Assembly (NCBI GenBank): GCA_902594865.1
Contig: CACJNV010000001.1
Coordinates: forward strand, 1-64,000
From: an uncultured Pelagibacteraceae bacterium
Lineage (GTDB): Bacteria; Pseudomonadota; Alphaproteobacteria; Pelagibacterales; Pelagibacteraceae
Length of the DNA: 64,000 nt
Direction of reading: 5' to 3'
Positions within the stretch are counted from its first letter, which is position 1. The number at the start of each line of letters is the position of its first letter. Shown one piece after another: positions 27,393 through 37,527 of the stretch. The notes beneath the pieces were generated by a model. The model saw only the letters and a program-made list of their open reading frames with translations, was not told the origin of the DNA and did not search any database. Made by a program: the position numbers and the translations under genes.

Positions 27393-28201
27393 TACAAAAT
27401 ATCTTCGAGATCATCATCTTCATCTTTGTAATTCTGATCTTCGTTTTGTTTTTTTAATTTTTGATAATGAAAAAAACTGATTGGAAGCATACTTAGATAT
27501 ATGATTGCACTGATAGATATAACGTTAAATGGGTATATTAGAAGCAATCCAAAAAATAAAACTATTCCAAATAATAGAAAAATAGTTGCTTTTCTTTGAA
27601 TTACGATTTTTTTAAATGAATAGCTTGGAAATTTACTGATTAGTAGGAGAGATGTTACAATAAAAAAAACTGGAACAACAATATCATAATTTATATTTAT
27701 AAAATCGAAGCTTGTAAAACTAAAAATTAATGGAGTTAGAACTAAGATACCACCTGCTGGAGATGGAACCCCTTCAAAAAAATTATCTCTCCAAGAAGGT
27801 GCTTGACCTGTATTTACATTGAAACGAGCTAAACGTAATGCAACACAAATTACATATATTAAACATAACAACCATCCAAACCTTCCAAGTGTATTTAGTT
27901 TCCAGAAATACATAATAAATGCTGGGGCTACTCCAAAACTTATCATATCCGTAAGAGAGTCTAGTTCTTTACCAACTTTTGATGTCCCTTTAATTAGTCT
28001 AGCTATTCTTCCATCTAACCCATCAATAAGAGCAGCAAATATAATTGCAATAATTGCAAATTCAAATTTTCAATCCAATGCAAATCTGATTGATGATAAA
28101 CCTATACAAACTCCAATAAGAGTTAGCATGTTAGGTAAAATCACTCTTGCGTTAGTTTTTTTATCTGTAACAATTTTTAAATTGTTTTTTGGCTGTTCCA
28201 T
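27392..28201 (-). pseudogene. pssA: CDP-diacylglycerol--serine O-phosphatidyltransferase with in-frame TGA at codon 44
   Basis: The frame from ATG 28201 to the stop at 27392 encodes an otherwise intact 269-residue PssA, which makes phosphatidylserine from CDP-diacylglycerol and serine. The only break is TGA at 28070-28072 (codon 44), in RFALD-stop-KFEFAI, a place where Trp (TGG, one base away) would fit. The catalytic CDP-alcohol phosphotransferase motif DG-x2-AR-x8-G-x3-D-x3-D is perfect but lies after the stop (about 27950-28020), so the in-frame ATG at 27946 alone could not give an active enzyme. Several membrane helices follow. It starts 3 bases after psd, its expected partner. It could be a fresh mutation, a sequence error or readthrough. 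Confidence 0.87.
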
Positions 28202-28204
28202 AAA

Positions 28205-28852
28205 TTAATTTTTAGCTAGCAGTGTTTCTCCTGAAATTGCTGTTTGACCAACTTTTACTAGTGGTTCATAATTTTCATAATAAACGTCTGCTCTACTCCC
28301 AAATCTAATCATCCCAATTCTATCACCTTGATTTAATTCCTGACTTTTATTTGTTTCACAAACTATTCTTCTTGCAACTAATCCTGCAATTTGAACAACT
28401 ACAATATCATTCCCATGCTTATCTTTAATTTTATAATAATTTCTCTCGTTGTCTTCGCTTGCTTTATCTAAAGATGCATTTAAAAACTTTCCTGGTTTAT
28501 ATAAAATATCTTCAACAATACCTGAGCATGGTGTTCTGTTTACATGACAATCAAAGACATTCATAAAAATACTTATTTTTTTAAATTTTTTATTTTCTAG
28601 TCCAAGTTCTTTTGGACCATCTACCTCTTCAACTTTAATCACTTCTCCATCAGCAGGACTTACCAAGTAGCTATCATCTCCTATAATTGTTCTCTCTGGA
28701 TCTCTAAAAAAATAATAGACCCAGACACTTAGTAAAATTCCTAGTAATCCTAAAAAATTATTAATAATTAGAAAAATGATAGTTACGAATACAGCTATGA
28801 CTATAAACTTGTATCCTTCAGTGTGAATCTTTGGAAATATCTTACTAAACAT
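28205..28852 (-). CDS. psd: Phosphatidylserine decarboxylase
   Basis: The 215-residue proenzyme decarboxylates phosphatidylserine to phosphatidylethanolamine. It is the short bacterial/archaeal-like type, with two N-terminal membrane helices, YFFRDPERTI, LVSPADGEV, the FMNVFDCHVNRTPCSG block and the autocleavage site MIRFGSRADVYY, in which Ser186 becomes the pyruvoyl group. It is followed 3 bases later by pssA, so the two consecutive steps of phosphatidylethanolamine synthesis are coupled. It diverges from icd across 76 bases. Confidence 0.94.
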   Translation of the reverse strand: MFSKIFPKIHTEGYKFIVIAVFVTIIFLIINNFLGLLGILLSVWVYYFFRDPERTIIGDDSYLVSPADGEVIKVEEVDGPKELGLENKKFKKISIFMNVFDCHVNRTPCSGIVEDILYKPGKFLNASLDKASEDNERNYYKIKDKHGNDIVVVQIAGLVARRIVCETNKSQELNQGDRIGMIRFGSRADVYYENYEPLVKVGQTAISGETLLAKN

Positions 28853-28928
28853 ATTCTTCTATTTGCTAATTTTCGATTAATATGTATATAAAACGATCAA
28901 ATTCAATTAATAAGATAATTTTTATTTA

Positions 28929-30143
28929 ATGAGCAAAATCAAGGTAAATAACCCGGTAGTAGAGCTGGATGGCGATGAAATGACACGAATTATATGGGAG
29001 TTCATCAAAAACAAATTAATCCTTCCATATTTAGATCTTGGAATTGAATACTACGATTTAGGGATGAAAAGCAGAGATAATACGGACGATCAGATCACAA
29101 TAGACTCTGCGAATGCTATTAAAAAAATTGGTGTTGGCATAAAGTGTGCAACGATTACCCCTGATGAAGCAAGAGTAGAAGAATTTGATTTAAAAAAAAT
29201 GTGGAGGTCTCCAAACGGAACCATAAGAAATATAATTGGAGGAACAGTATTTAGAGAACCAATTATTTGTAAAAATATTCCAAAACTTGTTCCTTCTTGG
29301 ACAGATCCAGTAATTATTGGAAGACATGCATTTGGTGATCAATACAGAGCAACAGATTTTAAAGTTCCTGGAAAAGGAAAAATGGAAGTAAAGTGGACAT
29401 CAGAGAATGGAAAAAAAGAAATTAAATATGAAGTATTTAATTTTACAGGTCCTGGTGTGGCTTTATCAATGTATAATTTAGATAAGTCTATTGAAGACTT
29501 TGCAAGATCTTGTTTCAGTTATGGGTTAATTAAAAAATGGCCTGTTTACATGTCTACCAAAAATACAATTCTAAAGCAATACGATGGAAGATTTAAAGAT
29601 ATTTTCCAAGAAATTTTTGACAAAGAATACAAAAGTGAATTTGAAAAAAATAATTTGACTTACGAACATAGATTAATTGATGATATGGTTGCATGTGCAA
29701 TGAAGTGGAGCGGTAAATATATTTGGGCTTGTAAAAATTACGATGGTGACGTTCAGTCAGATACTATGGCTCAAGGTTATGGGTCTTTAGGATTAATGAC
29801 AAGTACATTGTTAACGCCAGATGGAAAAATAATGGAGGCAGAGGCTGCGCACGGAACAGTAACTAGACATTATAGAATGCATCAACAAGGAAAAGAAACT
29901 TCAACCAACCCTATCGCATCAATTTTTGCTTGGACAAGAGGATTAGGTCACAGAGGTAAGTTAGATAATAATGATGTACTAATTAAATTTGCACAAACTT
30001 TAGAAAAAGTTTGTATTGAATGTGTAGAAAGTGGATCAATGACAAAAGATTTAGCAATTCTTATTGGTCCTGATAGCAAGTATTTAACTACCAATCAGTT
30101 TTTAGATGAAATTGACGGTAATTTAAAAAAGAAATTAAATTAA
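28929..30143 (+). CDS. icd: Isocitrate dehydrogenase (NADP-dependent, eukaryotic-like type)
   Basis: The 404-residue enzyme converts isocitrate to 2-oxoglutarate in the TCA cycle. It starts [19 protein letters not shown], with the substrate loop [33 protein letters not shown], the metal-site [12 protein letters not shown] and [19 protein letters not shown] blocks, and the NADP site [12 protein letters not shown]. This is the dimeric type shared by alphaproteobacteria and eukaryotes. Its stop overlaps the convergent alaS stop by 9 bases (30135-30143). Confidence 0.96.
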   Translation: MSKIKVNNPVVELDGDEMTRIIWEFIKNKLILPYLDLGIEYYDLGMKSRDNTDDQITIDSANAIKKIGVGIKCATITPDEARVEEFDLKKMWRSPNGTIRNIIGGTVFREPIICKNIPKLVPSWTDPVIIGRHAFGDQYRATDFKVPGKGKMEVKWTSENGKKEIKYEVFNFTGPGVALSMYNLDKSIEDFARSCFSYGLIKKWPVYMSTKNTILKQYDGRFKDIFQEIFDKEYKSEFEKNNLTYEHRLIDDMVACAMKWSGKYIWACKNYDGDVQSDTMAQGYGSLGLMTSTLLTPDGKIMEAEAAHGTVTRHYRMHQQGKETSTNPIASIFAWTRGLGHRGKLDNNDVLIKFAQTLEKVCIECVESGSMTKDLAILIGPDSKYLTTNQFLDEIDGNLKKKLN

Positions 30144-32801
30144 ACTCTTAAGCTTTTCAAAAGCTTCTTCAATTTTTGATTGATCCTGTCCACCAGCTTG
30201 AGCAAAGTCTTTTCTTCCTCCGCCGCCTTTGCCACCAATTATTTCAGATCCAACTTTAACAAATTTTACTGCATCAAACTTGCTGGTTAAATTATCTGTT
30301 ACTCCAACTGCTAACCCAACCTTGTCATCTTTATTAGCAAATACAACAACAATACCTTCGCCTAAATCTTTTTTACCTTTATCTACAAGTTTTCTTAATT
30401 CTTTTGTAGGTAATCCATCTATTTTTTGAAGTCTTAACTTAACTCCATTAATTTCTTCATCTTTAATAATATTTTTAGATTTATCCTCTAAAATTGCATT
30501 TACTGAAATAGTTTCTAATTGTTTAGTTAAATTTTTAATTAAAGTTTTTTGATCATCTTCATCTAAACTTGGTTTTCCACCCAATTTAATAATTTGCTGA
30601 CTTAAATCTTTAATTGTCTCTTCATCTTTTTCTGCAGATAGATTTGATAATTTCTCTTTATTTTTTAAATATTCCTCCAATTGTTTATCTCTTAATGCCT
30701 CAATTCTTCTAATCCCTGCAGCAATTGAGGACTGGCTGATAATCTTAAATTTACCAATATCACCAGTGTTTTTAACGTGTGTTCCGCCACATAATTCAGT
30801 AGAAAAATACTTACCATCCTCATCTCCCATTGAGAGAACTCTTACTTCATCCCCGTATTTTTCCCCAAATAATGCTAAAGCACCATTTTCAACTGCCTCA
30901 TCAGGTGTCATTAATCTAGTTTTTACATCAGATTTTTTAGAGACCATTTTGTTTACAAAGTCTTCTATTTTATCGATTTCTTCACTCAAAATTGGCTTCA
31001 TATGACTGAAATCAAATCTTAATCTACTTGGCTCTACTAAAGATCCTTTTTGAGTTACATGAGTGCCCAGAACTCTTCGTAAAGACTCGTGCAATAAATG
31101 GGTTGCTGAATGATACGCACGAGTATTATCTCTTCTTTCAACATCAATTTTTAACTCTACACTTTCCTGAAGTTTAATAGATCCACTCTTTACCTTTCCG
31201 TAATGAACAAACAAATCACCTAATTTTTTTTGAACATCAGTTACTTCAAATTTAAAATCATTTGAAACTATTTCACCAGTATCACCAACCTGACCTCCAG
31301 ACTCACCATAGAAAGGAGTTTGATTTACTATAATCATTCCCTCATCATTTTCTTTTAACTGATCTACTTCTTTGTTATTTTTTAAAAGAGAAAACACGAC
31401 ACCTTCAGCTTGATTAGTTTCGTATCCTAAAAATTCAGTTGGCTCAATTTTATCTTTTATCCCAAACCAAATATCTTCAACTGCTGCATCACCAGAACCT
31501 TTCCAGTTTTTCTTAGCAAGTTCTCTACTTTCTTTCATCAAAGATTTAAATTTTTCAGTATCAATTGACATTGATTTGTTCCTTAAAATATCTTCAGTAA
31601 GATCTAATGGAAAACCATAGGTATCATATAATTTAAAAGCTACATCACCTGGCAATACTTTATCTATTTTAGATATTTCATCATTTAAAATTTTTATTCC
31701 TCTATCTAATAGCACTAAGAATTTTTCTTCTTCCATTTTTAAAGTTTCTTTAATTAAAGATTCAGCTCTAACTAATTCTGGATAGTTTCCAGACATTTCA
31801 TTTTTAAGAGTATCAAACAAATTAAAAAAAACTGGTTCCTTTGATCCAAGTAAATGAGAGTGTCTCATCCCTCTTCTCATAATTCTTCGAAGAACATATC
31901 CTCTTCCTTCATTAGAAGGTAAAACTCCCTCAGCAATTAAAAATGAACTTGCTCTTAAGTGATCAGCAATAACTCTAAAACTTGAAAGATTAGATTTATC
32001 TGATTTAACTTTTGTAATTTCAGATGCAGAGCTAATTATTTTTTTGAAATGATCTGTTTCATAGTTATCATGAGTTCCTTGTAGTAAAGCTGCGATTCTC
32101 TCTAATCCCATTCCAGTATCAACTGACGGTTTTGGAAGATTAATTCTTTTATCTTTAGTAACTTGTTCAAACTGCATAAAGACCAAGTTCCAAATTTCTA
32201 TAAACCTATCTCCATCTTCATCTTTAGACCCTGGTAAACCTCCTGGTAAATGATCTCCGTGATCAAAAAAGATTTCTGAGCAAGGGCCACATGGACCTGT
32301 CTCACCCATTGACCAAAAATTATCAGAAGTTGCTATTCTTATAATCCTATCATCGCTAAAACCCGCTATTTTCTTCCAAAAATTAAAGGCTTCATCATCT
32401 TCATGAAATACAGTTACATAAAGTCTGTCTTTATCTATTCCAAAATCTTTGGTTATTAAATCCCATGCATAATGAATTGCTTGCTCTTTAAAATAATCAC
32501 CAAAAGAAAAATTTCCTAGCATTTCAAAAAATGTGTGATGACGAGGCGTGTATCCAACATTCTCTAAATCGTTATGTTTACCACCTGCCCTTACACATTT
32601 TTGTGATGTGGTTGCTCTTACATAATCTCTTTTTTCTAATCCTGTGAAAACATTCTTAAACTGGACCATTCCAGAATTGGCAAACATTAATGTAGGATCA
32701 TTATTTGGAACTAAATTACTAGATTCCACAATCTTATGATCGTTCTTTTCAAAATACTTTAAGAAAGTATTTCTTATTTCATTGAGTGTTTTGTCTGCCA
32801 T
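30135..32801 (-). CDS. alaS: Alanine--tRNA ligase
   Basis: The 888-residue class II synthetase has the standard order: the catalytic domain with [21 protein letters not shown]-type motif 2 and a long recognition region, the editing domain with zinc/active-site residues in [12 protein letters not shown] and [11 protein letters not shown], and the C-terminal C-Ala domain ending [19 protein letters not shown]. It charges tRNA-Ala and clears mischarged Ser/Gly. The full length is normal. It lies 46 bases after the recA terminator and overlaps icd tail-to-tail by 9 bases. Confidence 0.97.
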   Translation of the reverse strand: MADKTLNEIRNTFLKYFEKNDHKIVESSNLVPNNDPTLMFANSGMVQFKNVFTGLEKRDYVRATTSQKCVRAGGKHNDLENVGYTPRHHTFFEMLGNFSFGDYFKEQAIHYAWDLITKDFGIDKDRLYVTVFHEDDEAFNFWKKIAGFSDDRIIRIATSDNFWSMGETGPCGPCSEIFFDHGDHLPGGLPGSKDEDGDRFIEIWNLVFMQFEQVTKDKRINLPKPSVDTGMGLERIAALLQGTHDNYETDHFKKIISSASEITKVKSDKSNLSSFRVIADHLRASSFLIAEGVLPSNEGRGYVLRRIMRRGMRHSHLLGSKEPVFFNLFDTLKNEMSGNYPELVRAESLIKETLKMEEEKFLVLLDRGIKILNDEISKIDKVLPGDVAFKLYDTYGFPLDLTEDILRNKSMSIDTEKFKSLMKESRELAKKNWKGSGDAAVEDIWFGIKDKIEPTEFLGYETNQAEGVVFSLLKNNKEVDQLKENDEGMIIVNQTPFYGESGGQVGDTGEIVSNDFKFEVTDVQKKLGDLFVHYGKVKSGSIKLQESVELKIDVERRDNTRAYHSATHLLHESLRRVLGTHVTQKGSLVEPSRLRFDFSHMKPILSEEIDKIEDFVNKMVSKKSDVKTRLMTPDEAVENGALALFGEKYGDEVRVLSMGDEDGKYFSTELCGGTHVKNTGDIGKFKIISQSSIAAGIRRIEALRDKQLEEYLKNKEKLSNLSAEKDEETIKDLSQQIIKLGGKPSLDEDDQKTLIKNLTKQLETISVNAILEDKSKNIIKDEEINGVKLRLQKIDGLPTKELRKLVDKGKKDLGEGIVVVFANKDDKVGLAVGVTDNLTSKFDAVKFVKVGSEIIGGKGGGGRKDFAQAGGQDQSKIEEAFEKLKSLI

Positions 32802-32846
32802 ATTTTTAAAATACAGCTTTTTTATTCTATGTCTAGATATCGAAGG

Positions 32847-32876
32847 GAAAAAAGGCGCTTAAATTAAGCGCCTTTT
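32847..32876 (-). terminator. Rho-independent terminator after recA
   Basis: On the minus strand a 10-bp GC-containing stem (AAGGCGCTTA with TAAGCGCCTT, plus positions 32852-32874) closes a 3-base loop and is followed by a run of six T. It lies 20 bases downstream of the recA stop and before the alaS start. The stem is nearly palindromic. Confidence 0.9.
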
Positions 32877-32894
32877 ATTAATAAAGATGACCTA

Positions 32895-34049
32895 TTAATT
32901 CTTTTTAGATGGAGGGGTAGCTTCTGCTTTTTCAGCTTCTTCTTTTTCAGCTACTTTCTTTTCTTTCTCCAATTTTTCAGGATCGATTGGATTTCCCTCT
33001 ATTTTCTTCGAAATCACACCTGCTTTTTCTCTAATTGCCATTTCAATTTCTGCAGCAACTTTAGGATTTTGAGCTAGATAAGTCTTAGCATTCTCTCTAC
33101 CTTGACCAATCTTCTCACCTTTATAAGCATACCATGCACCTGATTTTTCAATTATATCTGCTTTAGAACCAAGATCGACTAGTTCGCCCATCTTGCTAAT
33201 TCCTCTTCCATACATCAAGTCAAACTCAACTACTTTAAATGGAGGTGCTACTTTATTCTTAACTACCTTCACTCTTGTAGAGTTACCAATAATTTCGTCT
33301 TTATCTTTGATTGCACCAATTCTTCTAATATCCATTCTTACAGATGAGTAAAACTTAAGTGCATTACCGCCTGATGTTGTCTCTGGACTTCCAAACATAA
33401 CTCCAATTTTCATTCTGATTTGGTTGATGAAAATCATCATTGTATTTGTATTTGATATTGAACCAGTTAATTTTCTTAAAGCCTGACTCATTAATCTTGA
33501 TTGAAGACCAACATGATGGTCTCCCATCTCTCCTTCGATTTCAGCTTTTGGAGTTAAAGCTGCAACTGAGTCAATAACTATTACTGAAATAGAGCCTGAT
33601 TTTACTAGTGTATCAGCGATTTCTAATGCTTGCTCACCAGTATCTGGCTGCGAAATTAAAAGTTCTTCAGTGTTTACACCTAATTTTTTTGCGTAAACCG
33701 GATCTAATGCGTGTTCTGCATCAACGAATGCACAAATTCCACCTGATTTTTGAGCTTCAGCAACAACTTGTAATGCTAATGTTGTTTTTCCAGATGACTC
33801 TGGTCCGTAAACTTCAATAATTCTTCCTTTTGGTAATCCACCGATACCTAAAGCTAAATCAAGACTTAAAGAACCTGTTGAAACAGACTCGATATCCATC
33901 GCTCTCTTTTCACCAAGCTTCATTACAGAGCCTTTCCCAAAATTATCTGTAATTTGAGCTATCGCAGCGTCTAACGCTTTGTTCTTTTCTTTAACATCCA
34001 TTTCTTGATCTTTAGTAGATTTAACTACTTTTAGGTTATTTTTCGTCAT
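32895..34049 (-). CDS. recA: Recombinase RecA
   Basis: The 384-residue DNA-strand-exchange ATPase has the Walker A motif [10 protein letters not shown] (82-91), Walker [13 protein letters not shown], the [15 protein letters not shown] segment, loop L1/L2 region with [28 protein letters not shown], and a charged C-terminal tail rich in Glu, Lys and Ala. It promotes homologous recombination and would trigger self-cleavage of LexA/UmuD-type proteins. An alphaproteobacterial SOS-box-like element lies about 50 bases upstream of the start, and a strong terminator follows. Confidence 0.97.
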   Translation of the reverse strand: MTKNNLKVVKSTKDQEMDVKEKNKALDAAIAQITDNFGKGSVMKLGEKRAMDIESVSTGSLSLDLALGIGGLPKGRIIEVYGPESSGKTTLALQVVAEAQKSGGICAFVDAEHALDPVYAKKLGVNTEELLISQPDTGEQALEIADTLVKSGSISVIVIDSVAALTPKAEIEGEMGDHHVGLQSRLMSQALRKLTGSISNTNTMMIFINQIRMKIGVMFGSPETTSGGNALKFYSSVRMDIRRIGAIKDKDEIIGNSTRVKVVKNKVAPPFKVVEFDLMYGRGISKMGELVDLGSKADIIEKSGAWYAYKGEKIGQGRENAKTYLAQNPKVAAEIEMAIREKAGVISKKIEGNPIDPEKLEKEKKVAEKEEAEKAEATPPSKKN

Positions 34050-34098
34050 TTTTTGCCTCTTTTTTTAAATTTTTTAACACTCGAATCATGAAATAAAT

Positions 34099-34113
34099 GT
34101 ACACATTTTGTTC
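34099..34113. promoter_or_regulatory. SOS-box-like element upstream of recA
   Basis: The plus strand reads GTACACATTTTGTTC, one mismatch from the alphaproteobacterial LexA box GTTC-N7-GTTC. It is 50 bases upstream of the recA ATG. The N7 spacer ACATTTT resembles the spacer ACGTTTT of the matching element upstream of umuD. No lexA gene is in this window, so binding is an inference. Confidence 0.55.
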
Positions 34114-34156
34114 TCATTAGCAATATATTTATTTTTTGGCCTTAAAAATCAAATAA

Positions 34157-35449
34157 TTACTTAAGTTTTAGATATTGGCTGTTTAACAAACCTACTGCCT
34201 TAAGCAGATTGTATTGGGCCATAAGATAATTTTTCTCAGAACTTGCTAAAGAAATTTGAGCAGAAAGCAATAAAGCATTTGATTGAATAACATCTAAAGT
34301 AGTTCTCGAACCTCTTTCATATTCTGCAGCAATTCCTTCGTTAGCTATTTCAGCTGCATTTACTTGAGCTCTAACTGAATTTAAAAAACTTTTGGAAGAA
34401 TCTAGACTAGACCATGCACTTGCAACATTTGTTTCATTTGTTCTTACAGCATCATCTAACAATAGTCTTTTTCGAGTAGTTAAATTTGAATTTTTAGAAA
34501 TTTTTGATCTTTTTTTTCCACCTGAATAAAAAGGCCAATTAACTGTTGCCTTTAATACATCTTTTTCTCTTTCGTCATAAGTAGAACTTAGATCATCAGT
34601 ATAAGATCTTTCTAAAGATAAAGATGCTGTTGGTTTCAAGTCTGCCTCTGAAATTGCTAATTCTTTTTCAGCCTTAGCTAAATCAAATTTTGCTATTTGG
34701 ATATCAGGGTTATTTTGTTTTGAAAGATTAATTGCCTCATTTAAAGTTTTTGGAATACTAACAATCGCATTTGAATTTTTTTGTAATTGATTTGGATCAC
34801 TGATTTTTCCAATAATATTTTCGTAATTTAGTTTACTGATTAACAAGTCACTTTTAGCTTTAGCAAATTGCGCTTGAGCACCTGCAAGTGATGACTCTGA
34901 TTGTGCTAAATCAGTATTTGTAATTTGACCTCTGTCTCTTCTAATTTTATCATTTTCAACTTGTCTAATTAAAAGATTTAAATTTTTAGCGTTAATATCT
35001 AGTGTCTCTCTAGCTAGAATTAAATTTGTAAATGCATCAATTGCTTTATGTAAAATTTCTTGTTCTTTTTTTATTAATTGTGCTTTTGCTAAATCTAAAG
35101 CAGTAATATTTTTTTCAAGAGTTAATTCTCTACCAAAATCTAATAATGTTTGTTCTAATTTAATTGAGGTAGTAAATGGATCTACATCGTTTATACTTGC
35201 ATTTCCTCCACTTTGATTAGTTAGTTTATTTGTATCTTCAATACTTTTTGTTCCACTTAAAGTTAATGAAGGTTTATAATCAGCTTTTGCAATATTAACA
35301 TCTTCTTCCGAAGCTTTAATATTTTTTCTTTCTGCATTTAATTGAATATTATTTTTATATGTTAGATTTAATGCATCAAGAAGCGTAACTGCGAAAGCAT
35401 TACAAAAATAAAATATTGATGCGATTATTATTATAAATATTTTTTTCAT
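34157..35449 (-). CDS. TolC-family outer membrane efflux/secretion channel
   Basis: The 430-residue protein has a signal peptide (MKKIFIIIIASIFYFCNAFA) and two TolC/OEP repeats rich in coiled-coil helices, including the repeated segments DVNIAKADYKPSLTLSG and LAISEADLKPTASLSLERSYTDD, and late GSRTTLDVIQSNALLLSAQ. It would form the outer-membrane and periplasmic tunnel of a type I secretion or efflux system. No inner-membrane ABC/RND or membrane-fusion gene is adjacent, so its partners lie elsewhere. It overlaps the upstream glycerate kinase gene by 4 bases. Confidence 0.9.
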   Translation of the reverse strand: MKKIFIIIIASIFYFCNAFAVTLLDALNLTYKNNIQLNAERKNIKASEEDVNIAKADYKPSLTLSGTKSIEDTNKLTNQSGGNASINDVDPFTTSIKLEQTLLDFGRELTLEKNITALDLAKAQLIKKEQEILHKAIDAFTNLILARETLDINAKNLNLLIRQVENDKIRRDRGQITNTDLAQSESSLAGAQAQFAKAKSDLLISKLNYENIIGKISDPNQLQKNSNAIVSIPKTLNEAINLSKQNNPDIQIAKFDLAKAEKELAISEADLKPTASLSLERSYTDDLSSTYDEREKDVLKATVNWPFYSGGKKRSKISKNSNLTTRKRLLLDDAVRTNETNVASAWSSLDSSKSFLNSVRAQVNAAEIANEGIAAEYERGSRTTLDVIQSNALLLSAQISLASSEKNYLMAQYNLLKAVGLLNSQYLKLK

Positions 35450-36375
35450 TTCGATTTATATACAGCAGTTTTAATTTGATGGTTACTGTTTAAATTTAAA
35501 ATTATAGAGGCGTATTTGGGCATATTTTTGAACATGTTTTGAGTTATTCTTTGGTAAGTTTGCATAAAATTTATTACGTCCCCTTTGGTCATTATTTTAT
35601 GACCACCTTTTTTCTTTGTTTTTAACCATAGTTTGTGTTCCTGCTTTAATCTCCACTTTTGTAGTAAATTAAAGTTTTTTGCTTTTAAGTAAATCATACA
35701 ATTTAACTGAGAATATAGCTTTTTATATTTAGTTTTTAATTGTTGATTAACATATTTTCTCCAAACCAGTTTATTATCATTTGCCTTTTCCATAGAGTTT
35801 ATAGATTTTTTTAATGTCTTGTTAGTTTCTGCTTTCGCCCCAACACACCATCCTTCAAAAATAATAACATCAGGTCTTTTATTAATTGTATTCCATTTGT
35901 TTTTAGGAAATCTGTCATCAATTGCTTTATTAAAATTTGGTAACTTCATATTTTTAAATTTTTTTGCTTTAGATTTTTTAAAGAAATTTAACATCATACT
36001 GATATCATGAGTTCCAGGAACTCCTCTAGTAAGCAACATAGGGTGTACTTTTTTTGATAAAGCAATTCTTTCTTTTCTAGTTTTATAAAAATCATCAATA
36101 GAAATTTTGAATACTTTTAATTTAAAATACTTTTCTAATATTATCTTTATTATTGAACTTATTGTTGTTTTGCCTGTTCCTTGTCCTCCAGCTAACCCAA
36201 CAAAATAAGGTTTTTTGTTATCAGCTTTTTTTGCAATCCAAAAACATATAGGAATTAAAAAATTCTTAATCATCCCTTCTTTATTACCAAACTTTTCAGT
36301 TGATGTTTCTTGTGATTTAATAAATTTAAAACAATCTTTTTTAACTTTCTTAAAACACTCTTCAGATAATTTCAT
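35446..36375 (-). CDS. D-glycerate 3-kinase-like P-loop kinase
   Basis: The product is about 309 residues with a P-loop GLAGGQGTGKTTIS, a SIDDFYKTRKER block, HPMLLTRGVPGTHDI, and DVIIFEGWCVGAK, matching the plant GLYK/yeast Tda10-like kinase family that phosphorylates glycerate to 3-phosphoglycerate. It would link C2/C3 acid use to central carbon metabolism. I use the ATG at 36375 (MKLSEECFKK), 7 bases after the GFA gene stop. A longer frame from 36420 would overlap that gene by 38 bases and adds no family sequence. It overlaps the TolC-family gene by 4 bases. Confidence 0.82.
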   Translation of the reverse strand: MKLSEECFKKVKKDCFKFIKSQETSTEKFGNKEGMIKNFLIPICFWIAKKADNKKPYFVGLAGGQGTGKTTISSIIKIILEKYFKLKVFKISIDDFYKTRKERIALSKKVHPMLLTRGVPGTHDISMMLNFFKKSKAKKFKNMKLPNFNKAIDDRFPKNKWNTINKRPDVIIFEGWCVGAKAETNKTLKKSINSMEKANDNKLVWRKYVNQQLKTKYKKLYSQLNCMIYLKAKNFNLLQKWRLKQEHKLWLKTKKKGGHKIMTKGDVINFMQTYQRITQNMFKNMPKYASIILNLNSNHQIKTAVYKSK

Positions 36376-36382
36376 TGAACTT

Positions 36383-36748
36383 TTACTTTTCTTGATCCAT
36401 TGGATGGTTAAGACCATCAAAGAAAGCTACTTCCTTTAAATCCTCTACTTTAACCTCGTCTACGCATCCCATATTAAATCCAGTCATAGCAGGTGCACTT
36501 CTTGGATTGTGATGAGTATAAATTCCACATTCAGTACAAAAGTAATGATTAGCAACTTTAGTATGGTACTGATAAAGTTTTAATTTATCTTCTCCTTTAG
36601 TAACTCTAAAATCTTCATTTTTAACCATTCCCATTGTTGCATTTTTTCTTTTACAAATAGAACAATTGCATCTTACAATTTTTGCTAATTCATTAACTGT
36701 AGCATTAATTTCTGCTTCAACAGCTCCACAATGACAATTTAATTTCAT
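36383..36748 (-). CDS. GFA-family (glutathione-dependent formaldehyde-activating-like) zinc protein
   Basis: The 121-residue protein has the GFA/CENP-V fold with zinc-binding cysteines: CHCG near the N-terminus, CNCSIC at about 28-33, and FCTECGIYTHHNPRS. The family includes enzymes and proteins proposed to bind S-hydroxymethylglutathione, though the exact reaction of many members is unproven. It is 12 bases downstream of a VOC-family gene and 7 bases upstream of the glycerate kinase start, so it is probably co-transcribed. Confidence 0.85.
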   Translation of the reverse strand: MKLNCHCGAVEAEINATVNELAKIVRCNCSICKRKNATMGMVKNEDFRVTKGEDKLKLYQYHTKVANHYFCTECGIYTHHNPRSAPAMTGFNMGCVDEVKVEDLKEVAFFDGLNHPMDQEK

Positions 36749-36760
36749 ATATCTCCTTTT

Positions 36761-37144
36761 TTATTTTAAAATACTTTTAGCTGCAATCTTATTTCCATCT
36801 AAATCACGAATATATCCATAATAATTTCCATCTTTTCTAACTCCTGGAGCCCCCTCATCTGTTGCTCCTTTAGAGATTGCAATCTCGTAAAACTTTTCTA
36901 CTGCTTCTTTATTATCTGCTAATAAAGTTATTTGAGTTCCGTTGCCAAATGTTGCATCTTTTCCATTTACAGGGTGTGTTACATAAAATTGAACTTTCTC
37001 TGTATCACTTGAATGAGCGTAACCAAGATATTTTTGTGTTTTCAAAACTCTTTTTAATTTCAAAGGTTCAAAGACAGCATCATAAAAATCACCTGATTTT
37101 TCATGATCATCAGAACCAACCATCACAAAGTCTAAAATATTCAT
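36761..37144 (-). CDS. VOC (glyoxalase/bleomycin resistance) superfamily protein
   Basis: The 127-residue protein begins MNILDFVMVGSDDHEKSGDFYDAVFEPL and ends YYGYIRDLDGNKIAAKSILK, the paired beta-alpha-beta-beta-beta pattern of VOC proteins, and resembles small glyoxalase-like proteins common in proteobacteria. The metal-ligand positions are not all obvious, so the substrate cannot be given. It sits 13 bases downstream of the small hypothetical gene and 12 bases upstream of the GFA gene. Confidence 0.82.
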   Translation of the reverse strand: MNILDFVMVGSDDHEKSGDFYDAVFEPLKLKRVLKTQKYLGYAHSSDTEKVQFYVTHPVNGKDATFGNGTQITLLADNKEAVEKFYEIAISKGATDEGAPGVRKDGNYYGYIRDLDGNKIAAKSILK

Positions 37145-37157
37145 AATTTATTTTTAC

Positions 37158-37352
37158 TTATTTGTTATATGTCTCGTAAACTTTTTCTCTTTCACTTTTG
37201 TTCATTCCCTTGGTTTCTTCTATAAACTTATTTCTTAATTCTCTTGTTTTTAATATGAAAAAACAAACAGTGTCTTTGCTATGGTAAACTGCTTTTAATT
37301 CATCATCTATTTCGTTTAACTCTTCTGGAATATCAGCTTTAATACAAATCAT
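37158..37352 (-). CDS. Small conserved-looking hypothetical protein (64 residues)
   Basis: The 64-residue charged protein (MICIKADIPEELNEID...KVYETYNK) has no membrane segment or known motif. It carries one Cys early and one Cys in a short hydrophobic strand (TVCFFILK), then a basic-acidic helix. It lies 13 bases upstream of the VOC gene on the same strand, which supports it as a real first gene of that short operon. Not recognised; the function is unknown. Confidence 0.6.
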   Translation of the reverse strand: MICIKADIPEELNEIDDELKAVYHSKDTVCFFILKTRELRNKFIEETKGMNKSEREKVYETYNK

Positions 37353-37428
37353 AATTTTTCTTTTTAAATTACTTTAAGACTACTTATTGTAAAAGTTATC
37401 CACATGTCCACCAAATGTTGTTTTCGAT

Positions 37429-37457
37429 GTTCACGTTTTGATTCACTTTTGATTCAA
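37429..37457. promoter_or_regulatory. Putative SOS operator region upstream of umuDC
   Basis: GTTCACGTTTTGATT at 37429-37443 resembles GTTC-N7-GTTC with two mismatches in the second half. It shares the GT-W-CAC-R-TTTTG core with the element upstream of recA. The ten-base word TTTTGATTCA occurs here twice, 12 bases apart (37436-37445 and 37448-37457), which may mark an extended operator. Confidence 0.45.
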
Positions 37458-37527
37458 TTACGGACTCAAAATACAACCTCTTGAGTGTATTGTATAAATG
37501 GTTTATAAAGTAGAACAAAACAAGAAC

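Noticed and set aside
27392-27946. Shorter PssA starting at the internal ATG as a functional gene
   Set aside because: It lacks the catalytic DG-x2-AR-x8-G-x3-D-x3-D motif, which is encoded in the same frame just upstream.
28070-28072. Genome-wide reassignment of TGA to tryptophan
   Set aside because: TGA ends fdhD, umuC, dctM and a tiny ORF in this window, and tryptophan elsewhere is TGG.
27819-28208. Plus-strand 129-codon ORF opposite pssA
   Set aside because: It is the antisense shadow of pssA; its translation has no recognisable family, while the minus strand encodes a clear PssA with one stop.
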